A DNA stretch of 64,000 nt from Gammaproteobacteria bacterium (GTDB taxonomy: Bacteria; Pseudomonadota; Gammaproteobacteria; Steroidobacterales; Steroidobacteraceae). Of the stretch, positions 25,507-34,741 are shown piece after piece. The translations under genes and the position numbers were made by a program. Position 1 is the stretch's first letter, and every line of letters starts with the position of its first letter. The stretch is from positions 1-64,000 of the forward strand of contig JAQGOF010000105.1 of assembly GCA_028293745.1 (NCBI GenBank). The letters are read 5' to 3'. The notes beneath the pieces were generated by a model. It saw nothing but the letters and a program-made list of their open reading frames with translations. It did not search any database and was not told the DNA's origin.

Positions 25507-26307
25507 ATGGGTAGCAAGAACTTATCAGACAGCGAACGGCGGGGCGGAGCAGCGCCCGGGGGGCGGCTGTACAAGCGCGTTGCCGACGAGCTGCGTGCTG
25601 CAATTCTCTCGGGTCGCTACACGCCGGGCCGCCGACTGCCCGCGGAGCGCGAGCTCGGCGAGATGTTCAACGTCAGCCGGCCGACCGTACGCGAGGCGGT
25701 CATCGCCCTCGAGCTGCAAGGGCTGGTCGAAGTGCGTGTCGGAGCTGGCGTTTTCGTGCTCGAGCCGAACACCGCGGAGCGCGCGCGTGGGGCGGGTGCA
25801 GGTCCGGAGCTCATGATCGGACCCTTCGAGCTCATGGAGGCGCGCAAGATCATTGAGAGCGAAACCGCTGCTCTCGCGGCCACGTTGATCGACGATGAGC
25901 AGTTGGAGCGCCTCGAGAAGATCATTGACGGCATGGCGGAGGAAAACCGCCTCGAAATCCAAGGGGAGAGCGCCGACCGGCAATTCCACGTAGCCATTGC
26001 CGAGTGCACCGGCAACTCCGCACTGGTGGCCGTCATCGACGATCTGTGGAAGATCCGCGAAACCAGCCCGATGGTGATCAACCTGATGGAGAAGGCGCGA
26101 TCCAAGGGTGTCAAACCGATGGTCGACGAGCATCGGGGGATTGTGGCGGCCTTGCGCAAGCGCGATCCCGTTGCCGCACGCGAGGCGATGCAGGGTCACA
26201 TCACCCGCGTGATCGATGAACTGCTGCAGGCCACCGAAACCGAGGCCCTGCAACGTATTCAGACCGAAATCGCGGCGCGCCGACAGCGTTTTCGACGACC
26301 CATCTGA
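25507..26307 (+). CDS. GntR-family (FadR/FCD) transcriptional regulator
   Basis: 266 residues from ATG 25507; an upstream in-frame start near 25480 is possible. The winged HTH (about 20-90) shows LYKRVADELRAAILSGRYTPGRRLPAERELGEMFNVSRPTVREAVIALELQGLVEVR, split here into its standard pieces. The all-helical FCD ligand domain follows: FELMEARKIIESETAALAA, DRQFHVAIAECTGNSAL with its metal-binding His region, and DEHRGIVAALRKRDPVAAREAM with a second His cluster. Family members of this type bind sugar acids and repress uronate or glycan genes. It stands between a dead GH88/105 gene and an interrupted fucosidase, both plausible targets. It is intact although its neighbours are not. Confidence 0.9.
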   Translation: MGSKNLSDSERRGGAAPGGRLYKRVADELRAAILSGRYTPGRRLPAERELGEMFNVSRPTVREAVIALELQGLVEVRVGAGVFVLEPNTAERARGAGAGPELMIGPFELMEARKIIESETAALAATLIDDEQLERLEKIIDGMAEENRLEIQGESADRQFHVAIAECTGNSALVAVIDDLWKIRETSPMVINLMEKARSKGVKPMVDEHRGIVAALRKRDPVAAREAMQGHITRVIDELLQATETEALQRIQTEIAARRQRFRRPI

Positions 26308-26360
26308 GCCCTGTCTTTGGCCCACTCCCGGGCCCAGTTCCGCGGCCCGCGGACCTGACT

Positions 26361-26367
26361 GACCAAT
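26361..26367. promoter_or_regulatory. GACCAAT half-site upstream of the GH29 gene
   Basis: GACCAAT, same core as at 25482 and 26429, located 150 bases before the fucosidase start in the 203-base gap after gntR. Confidence 0.3.
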
Positions 26368-26419
26368 GTTTACGAGTGGACAAGATATCTGGTACGGTCA
26401 TTCCGTCTGCAATCCGGAT

Positions 26420-26436
26420 AATTGGCCCGACCAATT
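26420..26436. promoter_or_regulatory. palindromic GntR-type operator before the GH29 gene
   Basis: AATTGG-CCCGA-CCAATT: perfect 6-base arms with a 5-base centre, 75 bases before the fucosidase TTG start. TTGG-N-CCAA palindromes of this size are typical for FadR-subfamily regulators such as those of uronate operons. The neighbouring GntR protein is the obvious candidate. Confidence 0.6.
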
Positions 26437-26510
26437 GTGTACACCACTGTTTGCGTGCGAGTTGACGGGCTGCAGCGCCTTTCGAACTCAACTCATAAGG
26501 AGCGCGGCCT

Positions 26511-28415
26511 TTGAAATGCGTGTCCCCTGGAGCCGTGAGGACTGCGGCAGCACTGCTTGCAGCTCTCGCGATCGGCCTGTTCTGCGCTGGGTTCTCCGCA
26601 GCAAAAGAGGCCCAGCCGCAAAGTGGTGCGCTGAGCGCCGCGCCACCGCCTTTCGTGCCCTACACACCGCCACCGCAGAAGGCAGCGGCGCTGGCGCGCT
26701 GGCGCGACGCTTCTTTCGGCCTGTTCCTGCATTTCGGGGTCTATTCGACGTTCGGCGGTGAGTACGAGGGACGCCGCTCGGGTGCTTATGCAGAGTGGTT
26801 GATGCACGACGTCCGGATCCCAGTCGCGGAGTACCGCAAGAAGGTCGCCGGGGTGTTCAACCCGACGGAATTCAATGCCGACGAGTGGGCGCGGATCGCC
26901 AAAGAAACCGGCATGCGATACGTTGTCATCACCTCCAAGCACCACGACGGCTTCGCCATGTGGCACAGCAAGGTGACCGATTACAACGTGGTGGACGCCA
27001 CGCCCTTTCATCGGGATGTGATCTGAGAACTGCGGGACGCCTGTCGCAAACAGGGGCTGCTGTTCGGCGTCTACTACTCGCAGTCTCAGGACTGGAGTCA
27101 TCCGGGTGGGCAGCACAACACCTGGGATTTTCCGTGGGAACCGGATGGGAAGAACTGGTGGCGGACCGCCGATGGCAAGCGCAATCTCGAATGGGCGGCG
27201 CACTTCGAGCGCTCGTGGCAGTACGTCAACCAGAAGGCCATGCCGCAGCTGGAGGAGCTCATCACGGGCTACGATCCTGACATCCTGTGGTGGGACACGG
27301 GCACGATGCTTCCGTACGAAATGGCGCGCGCGATGTTCGACCGCGCCAATCAACTCAAGCCCTCGATCGTCATGAACGATCGCAACGGCGAGTCCTATGC
27401 GGGGGACAAGTATTTCGACTATCACGGTACACCGGACAAGCCGCGATATTTCCAGCCGGTCGACGGTTACTGGGAGGCGATCCCGACCACCAACGAGTCC
27501 TACGGCTACAACAAATCCGACAAGTCCCATAAGAGTCCGGCTGAGCTGGTCGAGCTGCTCGCGCGCGCAGCCTCGAAGGGCGGCAACGTCATGCTCAACG
27601 TCGGGCCAATGGGTACCGGCCAATTTTCCCCGGAGGACCGCAAGCTCCTCGCCGGCATTGGCGAATGGATGAAAGTGAACGGTGAGGCGATCTATGGCGC
27701 CGAGCGCACGCCGCTTCCGGTGCAGCCGTGGGGCACTTCCTCGCTGAAAGGTCACGACCTGTATTTGTCGGTGTTTGCTGCGCCCAAGAACGGCGCGCTC
27801 GTCATCGGGGATCTGCAATCGAGTCCCAAGCGTCCGACCTTCCTGGGCGCGGGCAACTCCGCTTTACCCGTGCGCCGCCTGGATGCTGATCATGTGCAGA
27901 TCACCCTGCCGGCCGCGGCGCGCACCGCCCTGATTCCGGTGATCAAGCTGACGTTTGACACGCCAATCCAGGCTGGTAGCTCGTTGCCCGTGAGTCGCAG
28001 TCAGGCAAATGACTATCGCATTTTCGATGCAACGCTGGCCGGCGGTGTCGGCTGCGGCTCCAACACCTATGCGCGCGCGGGCTCGACCGACTGGACCAAC
28101 CCGCAAGGCCGCGTCTGGTGGCCAGTGATTGTGCGCAGCGCCGGCGCGTACAAGGTGTCCGCGACCTACAATCGCGTGAAGGGAATTGGCGGCGGCGAAT
28201 TCGCGGTCTCGGTGGACGGCCAATCCCTCAAGCAGGGCGTCGAGAGCGGTGACGTGACGCCCGATCTGCACAAGGGCGATGTCGTGACCCGCGAGCTCGG
28301 CGTGCTAAAAGTATCCGCGGGCCGGCATGAGCTGGCGATCACGGCTGTGAAGATCCCGCCGGGGCAGGAGCTGATTCGCTTCATCGGTGTAACGCTGACG
28401 CCAGTGGAGCGTTAG
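26511..28415 (+). pseudogene. alpha-L-fucosidase (GH29) interrupted by one in-frame TGA
   Basis: TTG 26511 (AAGGAG nine bases before) starts a signal peptide and the GH29 barrel with FGLFLHFGVYSTFGG, YVVITSKHHDGFAMWHSK and ATPFHRDVI. Codon 172 (27024-27026) is TGA. The same frame then continues without a break: ELRDACRKQGLLFGVYYSQSQDW, the probable nucleophile Asp in DILWWDTGTM, GGNVMLNVGPMGTG, and a C-terminal carbohydrate-binding-like beta domain (about 500-634) to the TAG at 28413-28415. Everything but one codon looks healthy, so this is either a very recent nonsense mutation, a sequencing error or, less likely, readthrough. The intact fucosidase of region 1 has an Ala at the aligned position. 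If translated in two parts, neither contains the full barrel. Confidence 0.85.
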
Positions 28416-28482
28416 CGGTTAAGACGGCGGGCTCACGGAAGAGGGCTTGCGTGCGGGCCGGACCCTATGTAGACTTACAACT

Positions 28483-28785
28483 ATGGGTAAGGATCGCAAT
28501 GTGCGGATGTCCCTCCAGACGCTGCGGGTGCTGGAGGCGTTTCTCGAGAATCCAACCGATGAGCTGTCCGGCGCGGACGTGCAGAAACGCGGCAGTCTCG
28601 CCTCGGGCACGTTGTACCCCATTCTCCTGCGACTCGAGTCAGCTGGATGGTTCGTCAGCCGATGGGAGGCCATCGACCCCTCGAGCGCCGGTCGCCCGCG
28701 CCGCCGGCTATATCGCCTGACACCGACCGGACTCACTCGCGCAAGCGAGGTCTTCGCAAGCTTCGGCCGAGGAGTTCCAGCATGA
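28483..28785 (+). CDS. PadR-family transcriptional regulator
   Basis: 100 residues from ATG 28483. Winged-helix texture: LQTLRVLEAFLENPTDELSGADV, then LASGTLYPILLRLESAGWFVSRWE with the G-T-L-Y-P recognition helix diagnostic of PadR, then GRPRRRLYRLTPTGLTRA for the wing. The C-terminal dimer helix is short. The stop overlaps the next start as ATGA, so the TonB-like gene is its co-expressed partner. PadR repressors usually control transporters or membrane proteins; the ligand is unknown. Confidence 0.88.
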   Translation: MGKDRNVRMSLQTLRVLEAFLENPTDELSGADVQKRGSLASGTLYPILLRLESAGWFVSRWEAIDPSSAGRPRRRLYRLTPTGLTRASEVFASFGRGVPA

Positions 28786-29714
28786 CCTGGCGCAATACCT
28801 TCGCTCCGCCGCCCGCAGCGGTAGTCTCCGACCAACCGGCGAGGTGGGTTGACGGGTTTGTCCGATCGCTGATTCAACACGCTGCCCGCAACGCTCCGTC
28901 GTCTCTGTCAGAACGGTTGGAAGAGGAGTGGTTGGCGGATTTGGCAGAGCGGCGTGGACAAATGGCGCGTTTGCGCTTTGGAATTGGATGCTGCTGGGCT
29001 ACGAGAGTAATCGCGCACGAATACTCTGCGCCCAAGGTGTTGGCTGCCGTTTCTGCAACAGGGAATAAGGTTATGACTGCCTACGCACAACACGATTACT
29101 CGTTGTTCTCGCGCCGCTCGCTCGCTTTCGTGCTCATCGTCGGTGTGCACGGTGTGCTGATTCTCGTTCTCGCGAACGGCCTGGGCCACAACTTCGTCAA
29201 GGTGATTCCAACGGGGATGCAGATAGGGTGGGTGCCGGAGGTGCCAAAGAATCAGCCGCCGCCCCTGCCACCCCCTCCGACATTCAGGCCCCACGTGATC
29301 GACATTCCCCCGACGGACGATAAGGTGGACCTCCCACCCGACGACGGGCAGACCATTCAGCAGGTAGGTCCTGAGGTCACAGGCGCGGTTCCGCCGCCAA
29401 CAACGCCTCCGATAACGGTCAACCGCGTGTTAGGAGGTCCGGGCAAGACATTCCCGAACACGGACGACTTCTATCCCTTCGAGGCAAAACGCAGAGGGGA
29501 AAAGGGCGTCGCCACAGTGCGAACTTGTGTGGATGACAAGGGCAGGCTCACCGCGGTCCCGACACTCGCCGAGACCTCTGGTAGTGCGAGCCTGGATGAG
29601 GGTGCGTTGAAGCTCGCGAAGGCCGGCTCCGGACATTACCGAGCCACCACAGAAGATGGCCGCCCCGTGAGCTCTTGCTACCAGTTCCGCATCAGGTTCA
29701 ATTTCAAGGAATAG
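28782..29714 (+). CDS. TonB-like energy transducer with a cytoplasmic N-terminal extension
   Basis: 310 residues from ATG 28782, coupled to PadR by a 4-base overlap. Residues 1-90 are soluble (RLEEEWLADLAERRGQMARLRFGIGCC) and resemble a short protein often encoded after PadR genes. A single membrane helix follows at about 118-140 (SLAFVLIVGVHGVLILVLA), then a periplasmic Pro-rich linker (PPPLPPPPTFRPHVIDIPP), and a C-terminal TonB domain at about 225-310 (YPFEAKRRGEKGVATVRTCVDDKGRL, then FRIRFNFKE). TonB domains pass energy from ExbBD to outer-membrane receptors. No exbBD are nearby. The unusual part is the N-terminal extension. Confidence 0.82.
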   Translation: MTWRNTFAPPPAAVVSDQPARWVDGFVRSLIQHAARNAPSSLSERLEEEWLADLAERRGQMARLRFGIGCCWATRVIAHEYSAPKVLAAVSATGNKVMTAYAQHDYSLFSRRSLAFVLIVGVHGVLILVLANGLGHNFVKVIPTGMQIGWVPEVPKNQPPPLPPPPTFRPHVIDIPPTDDKVDLPPDDGQTIQQVGPEVTGAVPPPTTPPITVNRVLGGPGKTFPNTDDFYPFEAKRRGEKGVATVRTCVDDKGRLTAVPTLAETSGSASLDEGALKLAKAGSGHYRATTEDGRPVSSCYQFRIRFNFKE

Positions 29715-29744
29715 CCGCGATATCAGACCGAGCACAGCCTCGAA

Positions 29745-32201
29745 TCACTCGTACCGTAACGCCTCGACCGGTTTGGCGCGTGCGACGAGAAGCGCATGCC
29801 CGGCTACCGTTGCGAGCGCGATGATGAGGGCGAGCACGCCCGCCGCCACGAAAACCATCGGGTTCTGGTCTACATGATAGGCAAACCCCTCCAGCCAGCG
29901 CTGCATGAACAAGTAGGTCAGGGGCCAGGCGAGGAGGTTGGCCCATAGCACGGGTCGAGTGAACTGCCATCCGAGGAGACGCAGGATGTCCCATCGGCTC
30001 GCGCCCATGACCTTGCGCAGTCCGATCTCGCGCGTCTGCCGTTCCGCGGTGCAGACCGCGAGACCCAGAAGACCGAGCGAGGCAACGACCAAAGCCACCG
30101 CGGCGAACGCGGAGAAGATGGTGGATTGCCGCTGGATATCCGCATAGAGATCGTTGACGTACCGGCTCAGGAAAATCCCGTCGAAGGATTGCGTTGGCTC
30201 ATGCTGCTTCCAGAGGGCCCGAACGGCACGCATGGTTTGCGGGATAGCGTGCCCGTCCAGCTTCAGGACGACGAAATAGGTCATCGACGGGTCTATGTAG
30301 TAGGCAGTGGGTTCGATCACGTCGCGGACGGAGCCGACCGAAAAATCCGGTATGACCCCCACGATCTGCGACCGCAGGCTCGGGGAGAGTTTCAGCGCGT
30401 CGCCACTCTGCGTGACCCGGACCCAGCGCCCGAATTGATTTACCGCCGCTTGTGGCGACCCGAATCCCAGGGCTCTCGCGCCCGACTCGTTGATGACAAT
30501 CGAAGGATTTGACGCACTGTTGGCATCCGCGCGCAACAGATCGTCCTCACCATGGTCCGGTGCCAACAATCGGCCCGCAAGCGGTTTGACCGCAAACAGG
30601 TCGAAAAAGCCGTAGTCGACGGGCGCGAGTCGGACCGAGATGTTGCTGCCGTTTTTCGAATCGAAAACGGTCCCAAACCGGTCCATCGTCAGACCCGAGC
30701 CCGATGTGCAAGTCGCCGCGCGCACGCCGGGAACGTGTGACACGGCATCTGCGAAGGCAGCAGGACATCCGGACATGCCGACATAGATCTGGTCATTCGG
30801 CAGGTGCAGCCGATCCTCCATGGCGTACTGCGTCTGGCGGTGTACCGTGGTTGTCGCAACCATCAGAGCGATCAGAGTGCCGAACTGGAAGATAACCAGC
30901 GCCCGCCGAAGGCGGCCCGGCCCGCCCGGGAGGAACACGATCCCCTTCAGCACCGTGCTGGGCCGGAACATCGACAGCACGAGTGCCGGATAGGCTCCGG
31001 CGGCGAGCCCGGTCATTATCAGTATTCCAACGATGCTCGCGCCGAGAACCGGGTCACGCACGAAGTCGAACTCGATGTCGCGCTGCAGGAAGCCATTGAA
31101 AGCGGGCAGCGTCAGTTGCACGACGATGATTGCAAGGGCGAGCGCGAGCGCAGAATAGAACAAACACTCACCTAGAAACTGAATGATGATCTGGCGGCGA
31201 GTCGCGCCCACCACCTTGCGCACGCCTACTTCAATGGCACGGCGTGCAGCACGTGCGGTCATCATGCTTACAAAGTTACTGCACGCCACGAACAGGATGA
31301 GAAACGCAATGCCGACCATGGCCTGAAGCGTGCGGGTATCCCCGGAGGGCTTCATGTCACCGATGCTGCGCGGCTGAAAATGAATGTCAGCAAGGGGTAC
31401 GAAGCCGAATGCGTACGCCTTGGCTAATGGAGTGCCGTTGATCTCGCCGGTGATATGCCGGTTGACGAAGCCGCGCATGCCAGCGTCGAGGCGGGTCACG
31501 CGGGCGCCTGGCTGCAGGCGTACATAGGTGTAAACGTTCTCCATTTTTATCGCGCCCGAATCCTGCCCAGCCTGATCGAGAGCGCGCAGGCCCGAGAAGC
31601 TCGCGAGGCCCGACGCGAGCACATCTACGTTCATATGAGTGTTGGACGGTAAGTCCTCGATGACGGCGGCAATATGCATTGAATGTTGCCGGTCAAACTC
31701 GACGGTCTCGCCAACCGCGTCATCGCGTCCGAATAGGCGGCGTGCTATTTTTTTCGTGAGCACCACGGCGTCAGGCCGACTCAGTGCCTCCGCGGCGTTT
31801 CCTGAGAGGGTTTTCAGGCGAAACAAGCGGAAGAAATTCGGATCTGCCCAATAAACCATCATCGAGCTCTCGAAATCGCCGTGACGCAGACTGACTTTGG
31901 TGGCCGAGAGGCGAGTGGTGGTTTCGATCTCAGGGAAATCCAGTTTCAGGGCCGCAGCAATGTTGGAGGACGTGACCGCTACGCGGATGGTGGGTTGTCC
32001 AGGAACGCTGAGGCTTTCCACCACCCGGTAGGTACGTTCGCGGTCGGGAAAGAAGCGGTCGTAGCTATACTCATCGCGCACGAACAGTCCGATGAGAATG
32101 ACCGCTGCGAAACCGAGAGCGAGGCCGCAGATGTTGATGGCGGCGTAGGCCCGGTTGCGAAACAGGTTCCGGATCGCAGCGGCCAGGTAGTTTCGCAGCA
32201 T
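29745..32201 (-). CDS. MacB/FtsX-type ABC transporter permease
   Basis: 818 residues from ATG 32201. Duplicated MacB-like permease: N-terminal helix (NICGLALGFAAVILIGLFV), a large periplasmic domain with the MacB_PCD texture (YRVVESLSVPG, LTKKIARRLFG), three helices with FLILFVACSNFVSMMTARAARRAIEVGVRKVVGATR, then a second half with the same order (STIFSAFAAVALVVASLGLLGLAV and REIGLRKVMGASRW near the C-terminus). Such permeases do not pump across the inner membrane, but use ATP hydrolysis to drive periplasmic mechanotransmission with an adaptor. It forms an operon with BlaI-like, HlyD-like and ATPase genes, with only 5 bases before it. Confidence 0.9.
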   Translation of the reverse strand: MLRNYLAAAIRNLFRNRAYAAINICGLALGFAAVILIGLFVRDEYSYDRFFPDRERTYRVVESLSVPGQPTIRVAVTSSNIAAALKLDFPEIETTTRLSATKVSLRHGDFESSMMVYWADPNFFRLFRLKTLSGNAAEALSRPDAVVLTKKIARRLFGRDDAVGETVEFDRQHSMHIAAVIEDLPSNTHMNVDVLASGLASFSGLRALDQAGQDSGAIKMENVYTYVRLQPGARVTRLDAGMRGFVNRHITGEINGTPLAKAYAFGFVPLADIHFQPRSIGDMKPSGDTRTLQAMVGIAFLILFVACSNFVSMMTARAARRAIEVGVRKVVGATRRQIIIQFLGECLFYSALALALAIIVVQLTLPAFNGFLQRDIEFDFVRDPVLGASIVGILIMTGLAAGAYPALVLSMFRPSTVLKGIVFLPGGPGRLRRALVIFQFGTLIALMVATTTVHRQTQYAMEDRLHLPNDQIYVGMSGCPAAFADAVSHVPGVRAATCTSGSGLTMDRFGTVFDSKNGSNISVRLAPVDYGFFDLFAVKPLAGRLLAPDHGEDDLLRADANSASNPSIVINESGARALGFGSPQAAVNQFGRWVRVTQSGDALKLSPSLRSQIVGVIPDFSVGSVRDVIEPTAYYIDPSMTYFVVLKLDGHAIPQTMRAVRALWKQHEPTQSFDGIFLSRYVNDLYADIQRQSTIFSAFAAVALVVASLGLLGLAVCTAERQTREIGLRKVMGASRWDILRLLGWQFTRPVLWANLLAWPLTYLFMQRWLEGFAYHVDQNPMVFVAAGVLALIIALATVAGHALLVARAKPVEALRYE

Positions 32202-32206
32202 CGCGC

Positions 32207-32881
32207 CTAAACCTCTGCTGCGTCAACGAAGCGTCCATCGAGCATGTGCACCACCCGGTCCGCACGGCTCGCATGGATTTCGGAGTGAGTGACCATGATG
32301 ATGGTCGTGCCTGCCATTGTGATGCCGCTCAGCATCTCCATGACCGCGTCGCCATTCGCGGTGTCGAGGTTCCCCGTCGGCTCATCCGCCAGGATGACTT
32401 TGGGTTCCGAAACGAGGGCCCGGGCGACCGCCACGCGTTGTTGTTGGCCACCGGAGAGTTGTTTGGGCATGTGCTTGCTGCGGTGAGCGAGATCCACCTT
32501 CTCCAGGGCTGCGATCACACGCCGCCGTCGTTCCGGCCCCGACACACGACGGTAGATCAACGCCACCTCGACATTTTCGGCCACGTTGAGGTCGTCGATC
32601 AGGTTGAAGTTCTGGAACACGAATCCGACACCCGCGCGCCGCCGCAGGGTGAGATCTTCCTCGGTGCAGCGGGCGATATCCTCTCCCATGAACCAGTAAG
32701 CGCCGGAGGTCGGTGTGTCGATGAGGCCCAGGATGTTGAGCAGTGTCGATTTGCCGCAGCCGGAAGGACCCATGACGGCGAGAAACTCGCCAGGCCGCAC
32801 CTCGAGCGACAGATCGTCGACCGCAGCAGTCTCGACCTCCGCCGAACGGTAGATCTTGGACACATGTTCGAGCTTGAACAT
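32207..32881 (-). CDS. ABC transporter ATP-binding protein (MacB/LolD type)
   Basis: 224 residues from ATG 32881. Walker [13 protein letters not shown] (about 39-50), Q-loop FVFQNFNLI, signature [15 protein letters not shown], Walker [13 protein letters not shown], and the H-loop His in MVTHSEIHA. The size and the GNLDTANGD sequence place it with the MacB/LolD export ATPases. It powers the permease encoded 5 bases downstream, with the HlyD-like adaptor encoded 9 bases upstream. The substrate is unknown; a lipid, peptide or drug is possible. Confidence 0.93.
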   Translation of the reverse strand: MFKLEHVSKIYRSAEVETAAVDDLSLEVRPGEFLAVMGPSGCGKSTLLNILGLIDTPTSGAYWFMGEDIARCTEEDLTLRRRAGVGFVFQNFNLIDDLNVAENVEVALIYRRVSGPERRRRVIAALEKVDLAHRSKHMPKQLSGGQQQRVAVARALVSEPKVILADEPTGNLDTANGDAVMEMLSGITMAGTTIIMVTHSEIHASRADRVVHMLDGRFVDAAEV

Positions 32882-32890
32882 TCGCCGCCC

Positions 32891-34210
32891 CTAGTGCGTC
32901 AGGATGACACGATCGACCTTGTCGAAACCGGTGTAGTCCGAGGCGATCACCTGTTCGCCTGCGGCAAGGCCACTGAGAATCTCGAGCTGCTCGGCAGTGC
33001 GTCGCCCGACTTTGATCGAGCGACGTTCGGCCGACTTACCGTCCGGTGCGACGACAAAAATCCAATCACCGCCGGTGCGCTCGAGGAACGGGCCAACGGG
33101 AAGGACCCGCGCCGGTGTGTCGCCGCCCAATTGCAGGTGGCCCTGCGCGGTCTCACCCGCAACGAGATCGCGCGGGCTCACGCCATCGAAGTCGAGGTCG
33201 ATCGTGAAATGGCCGTCCCGCACTTGCGGTGAAACGCGACGAACGGTGACCTTTGTTTGTGCACCGTCAAGCTCGACGCTCGCTGTTTGTCCCGTGCGCA
33301 CGCGTGCCAGATAGAACTCGTCGATATCCGCGGACAGCTTCATGCCGGTCTCGGGAGTGACTTCCGCCAGGCGCTGCCCGGGGTCGCGATGCTCGCCCAC
33401 CTTGAGATCGATGGCCGTCACTCGGCCGGTCACCGGCGCGCGGATGATGAGGCTGTTGAGCTGTCCATGAACGACGTCGAGATTGCCCCGCAGGATCTTG
33501 AGCTGGCGATGGATGTCCGGGAGAAGCCGTTCGCGCAGCTCCGATTGACGCTTGCCGCTCTCCGCCTGGATCGGTCCCAGCCGCTGGTAGTATGCCAACT
33601 CGTCGGCGATGACATCGCGCTGCTCGATGGGCACCGCGCCCTTGGCGACCAGCCCTTCACGCCGCGCAGCTGAGCGCTCCAGGCGGACGAGGCTGTAGTC
33701 GATCTCTGCCAGTGCACGGTCGTTCGACAGCTTGTTCTGCTCCAGCGCAATCTCATTCTGCTGCAGCTGCGAGATCGCCTGGTTGAGCTGTGATTCCTGC
33801 TGGATGATCGACAGCGCCAGGTTGGTGTTGCTGAGCTCCATCATCGGCTGGCCTTCCTGAACGGTATCACCAGGCTCGACCCACACCCGGTCCACGCGCC
33901 CGCCATCGATCGCATCGACGTAGAGAGTTTCGCGAGGAACGACCCTGGCGCGCAGCGGAATGAGGTCATGGAAAATACCTTCCTCCACCCGGGCGAGGGT
34001 GGCCTGCGCGAGCGGCAGGCGTAGCGTTCTGACGCCGGTCCCTGCCAACAGCATCACGGTCAGCACGGCTATCAAGACGGCCGCGCCACACGCAATTCCC
34101 AACTTCGCGGCTACAGGCCAACCCGCGGGTGACCATGGCTTGTGCTGAATTCTCCGGTCCATCCGCGCACCGGCTCGCGCGGCAGGCTTGAGATCGGGTG
34201 GTGCCATCAC
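32891..34210 (-). CDS. HlyD/MacA-type periplasmic adaptor protein
   Basis: 439 residues from ATG 34210. A membrane anchor helix is seen at about 35-60 (LGIACGAAVLIAVLTVMLLAG). A barrel-sandwich half-motif DRVWVEPGDTVQEGQPMMEL leads into an alpha-helical hairpin with heptad texture (SQLNQAISQLQQNEIALEQNKLSND, then YQRLGPIQAESGKRQSELRERLLPDIHRQLKILRGNLDVVHG as the longer arm). The second sandwich half follows (IRAPVTGRVTAIDLKVGEHRDPGQRLAEV), then a beta-barrel domain. This is the membrane-fusion adaptor of a MacAB-like tripartite system. No outer-membrane factor is encoded in the operon, so it must use one from elsewhere. Confidence 0.9.
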   Translation of the reverse strand: MMAPPDLKPAARAGARMDRRIQHKPWSPAGWPVAAKLGIACGAAVLIAVLTVMLLAGTGVRTLRLPLAQATLARVEEGIFHDLIPLRARVVPRETLYVDAIDGGRVDRVWVEPGDTVQEGQPMMELSNTNLALSIIQQESQLNQAISQLQQNEIALEQNKLSNDRALAEIDYSLVRLERSAARREGLVAKGAVPIEQRDVIADELAYYQRLGPIQAESGKRQSELRERLLPDIHRQLKILRGNLDVVHGQLNSLIIRAPVTGRVTAIDLKVGEHRDPGQRLAEVTPETGMKLSADIDEFYLARVRTGQTASVELDGAQTKVTVRRVSPQVRDGHFTIDLDFDGVSPRDLVAGETAQGHLQLGGDTPARVLPVGPFLERTGGDWIFVVAPDGKSAERRSIKVGRRTAEQLEILSGLAAGEQVIASDYTGFDKVDRVILTH

Positions 34211-34227
34211 CGGCCATCCTCATGCCT

Positions 34228-34599
34228 CTACTGCGGCTTGCGTTTGAGCTTGCCGGCAATGGCGGCGAGTGTCTTCGGCTCAACCAGCGCGGCATCCGCC
34301 AGCGCCAGCAGCGCGCGTTCGATCGAACCGCCGCAGAACCGGTCGAGAATGCCTTGTACCGCGCTCGCGGCAGCGCTCTGCGCCGATTCCTTCGGACGGT
34401 AGATGAACGTGCCGGCCTCGACCGAATGCGTGACGTAGCCCTTTTCCTCCAATCGCCGCAGCACCGTGCGGATGGTTGCATCCTTGAGCTTCCTCGCCAG
34501 CCGCTTGCGCACGTCCGCGGCGGTCATCTCGCCACCGGCCCAAAGAATGGTGAGCAGCTCGTGCTCGAGATCGCCGAGGGGCGGCAGGGCGCGTCTCAT
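34228..34599 (-). CDS. BlaI/MecI/CopY-family transcriptional regulator
   Basis: 123 residues from ATG 34599 with CGGAG about nine bases upstream. The HTH is typical: [27 protein letters not shown], then [29 protein letters not shown]. The C-terminal dimerisation helices include [19 protein letters not shown], matching the BlaI family's F-F-G-G-S type block. BlaI repressors are normally inactivated by cleavage by a BlaR1-type protease-sensor; none is encoded next to it. Here it leads an operon of adaptor, ATPase and permease, with 17 bases to the adaptor gene, so it probably represses its own export operon. Confidence 0.88.
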   Translation of the reverse strand: MRRALPPLGDLEHELLTILWAGGEMTAADVRKRLARKLKDATIRTVLRRLEEKGYVTHSVEAGTFIYRPKESAQSAAASAVQGILDRFCGGSIERALLALADAALVEPKTLAAIAGKLKRKPQ

Positions 34600-34707
34600 G
34601 CTGTGACTCTCCGTAACATGTGACGACTTGTAACACCGCGGTCGGTAATGCGCAAGTCTGTGCAGGCCAGGCGATCCCCCCGGGGCCCCTCGCCATTCTC
34701 TAATCCT

Positions 34708-34722
34708 TGCTATTAAATAGCA
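34708..34722. promoter_or_regulatory. palindromic OhrR operator before ohrR
   Basis: TGCTATT-A-AATAGCA: perfect 7-base arms, 20 bases before the OhrR start. AT-rich palindromes of this form are OhrR sites in relatives. It matches the ohr promoter site at 35266 in the TTTAATAGC part. Confidence 0.7.
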
Positions 34723-34741
34723 CGCGATGTAATATGCGCGC

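Noticed and set aside
27024-27026. Selenocysteine reading of the TGA in the GH29 gene
   Set aside because: The aligned residue in the intact fucosidase of the same window is Ala, not Cys, and I see no stem-loop right after the TGA. A nonsense mutation or error is simpler.
26493-27818. Long minus-strand open frame of about 440 codons
   Set aside because: Antisense shadow of the interrupted fucosidase; its residues have no recognisable motif.
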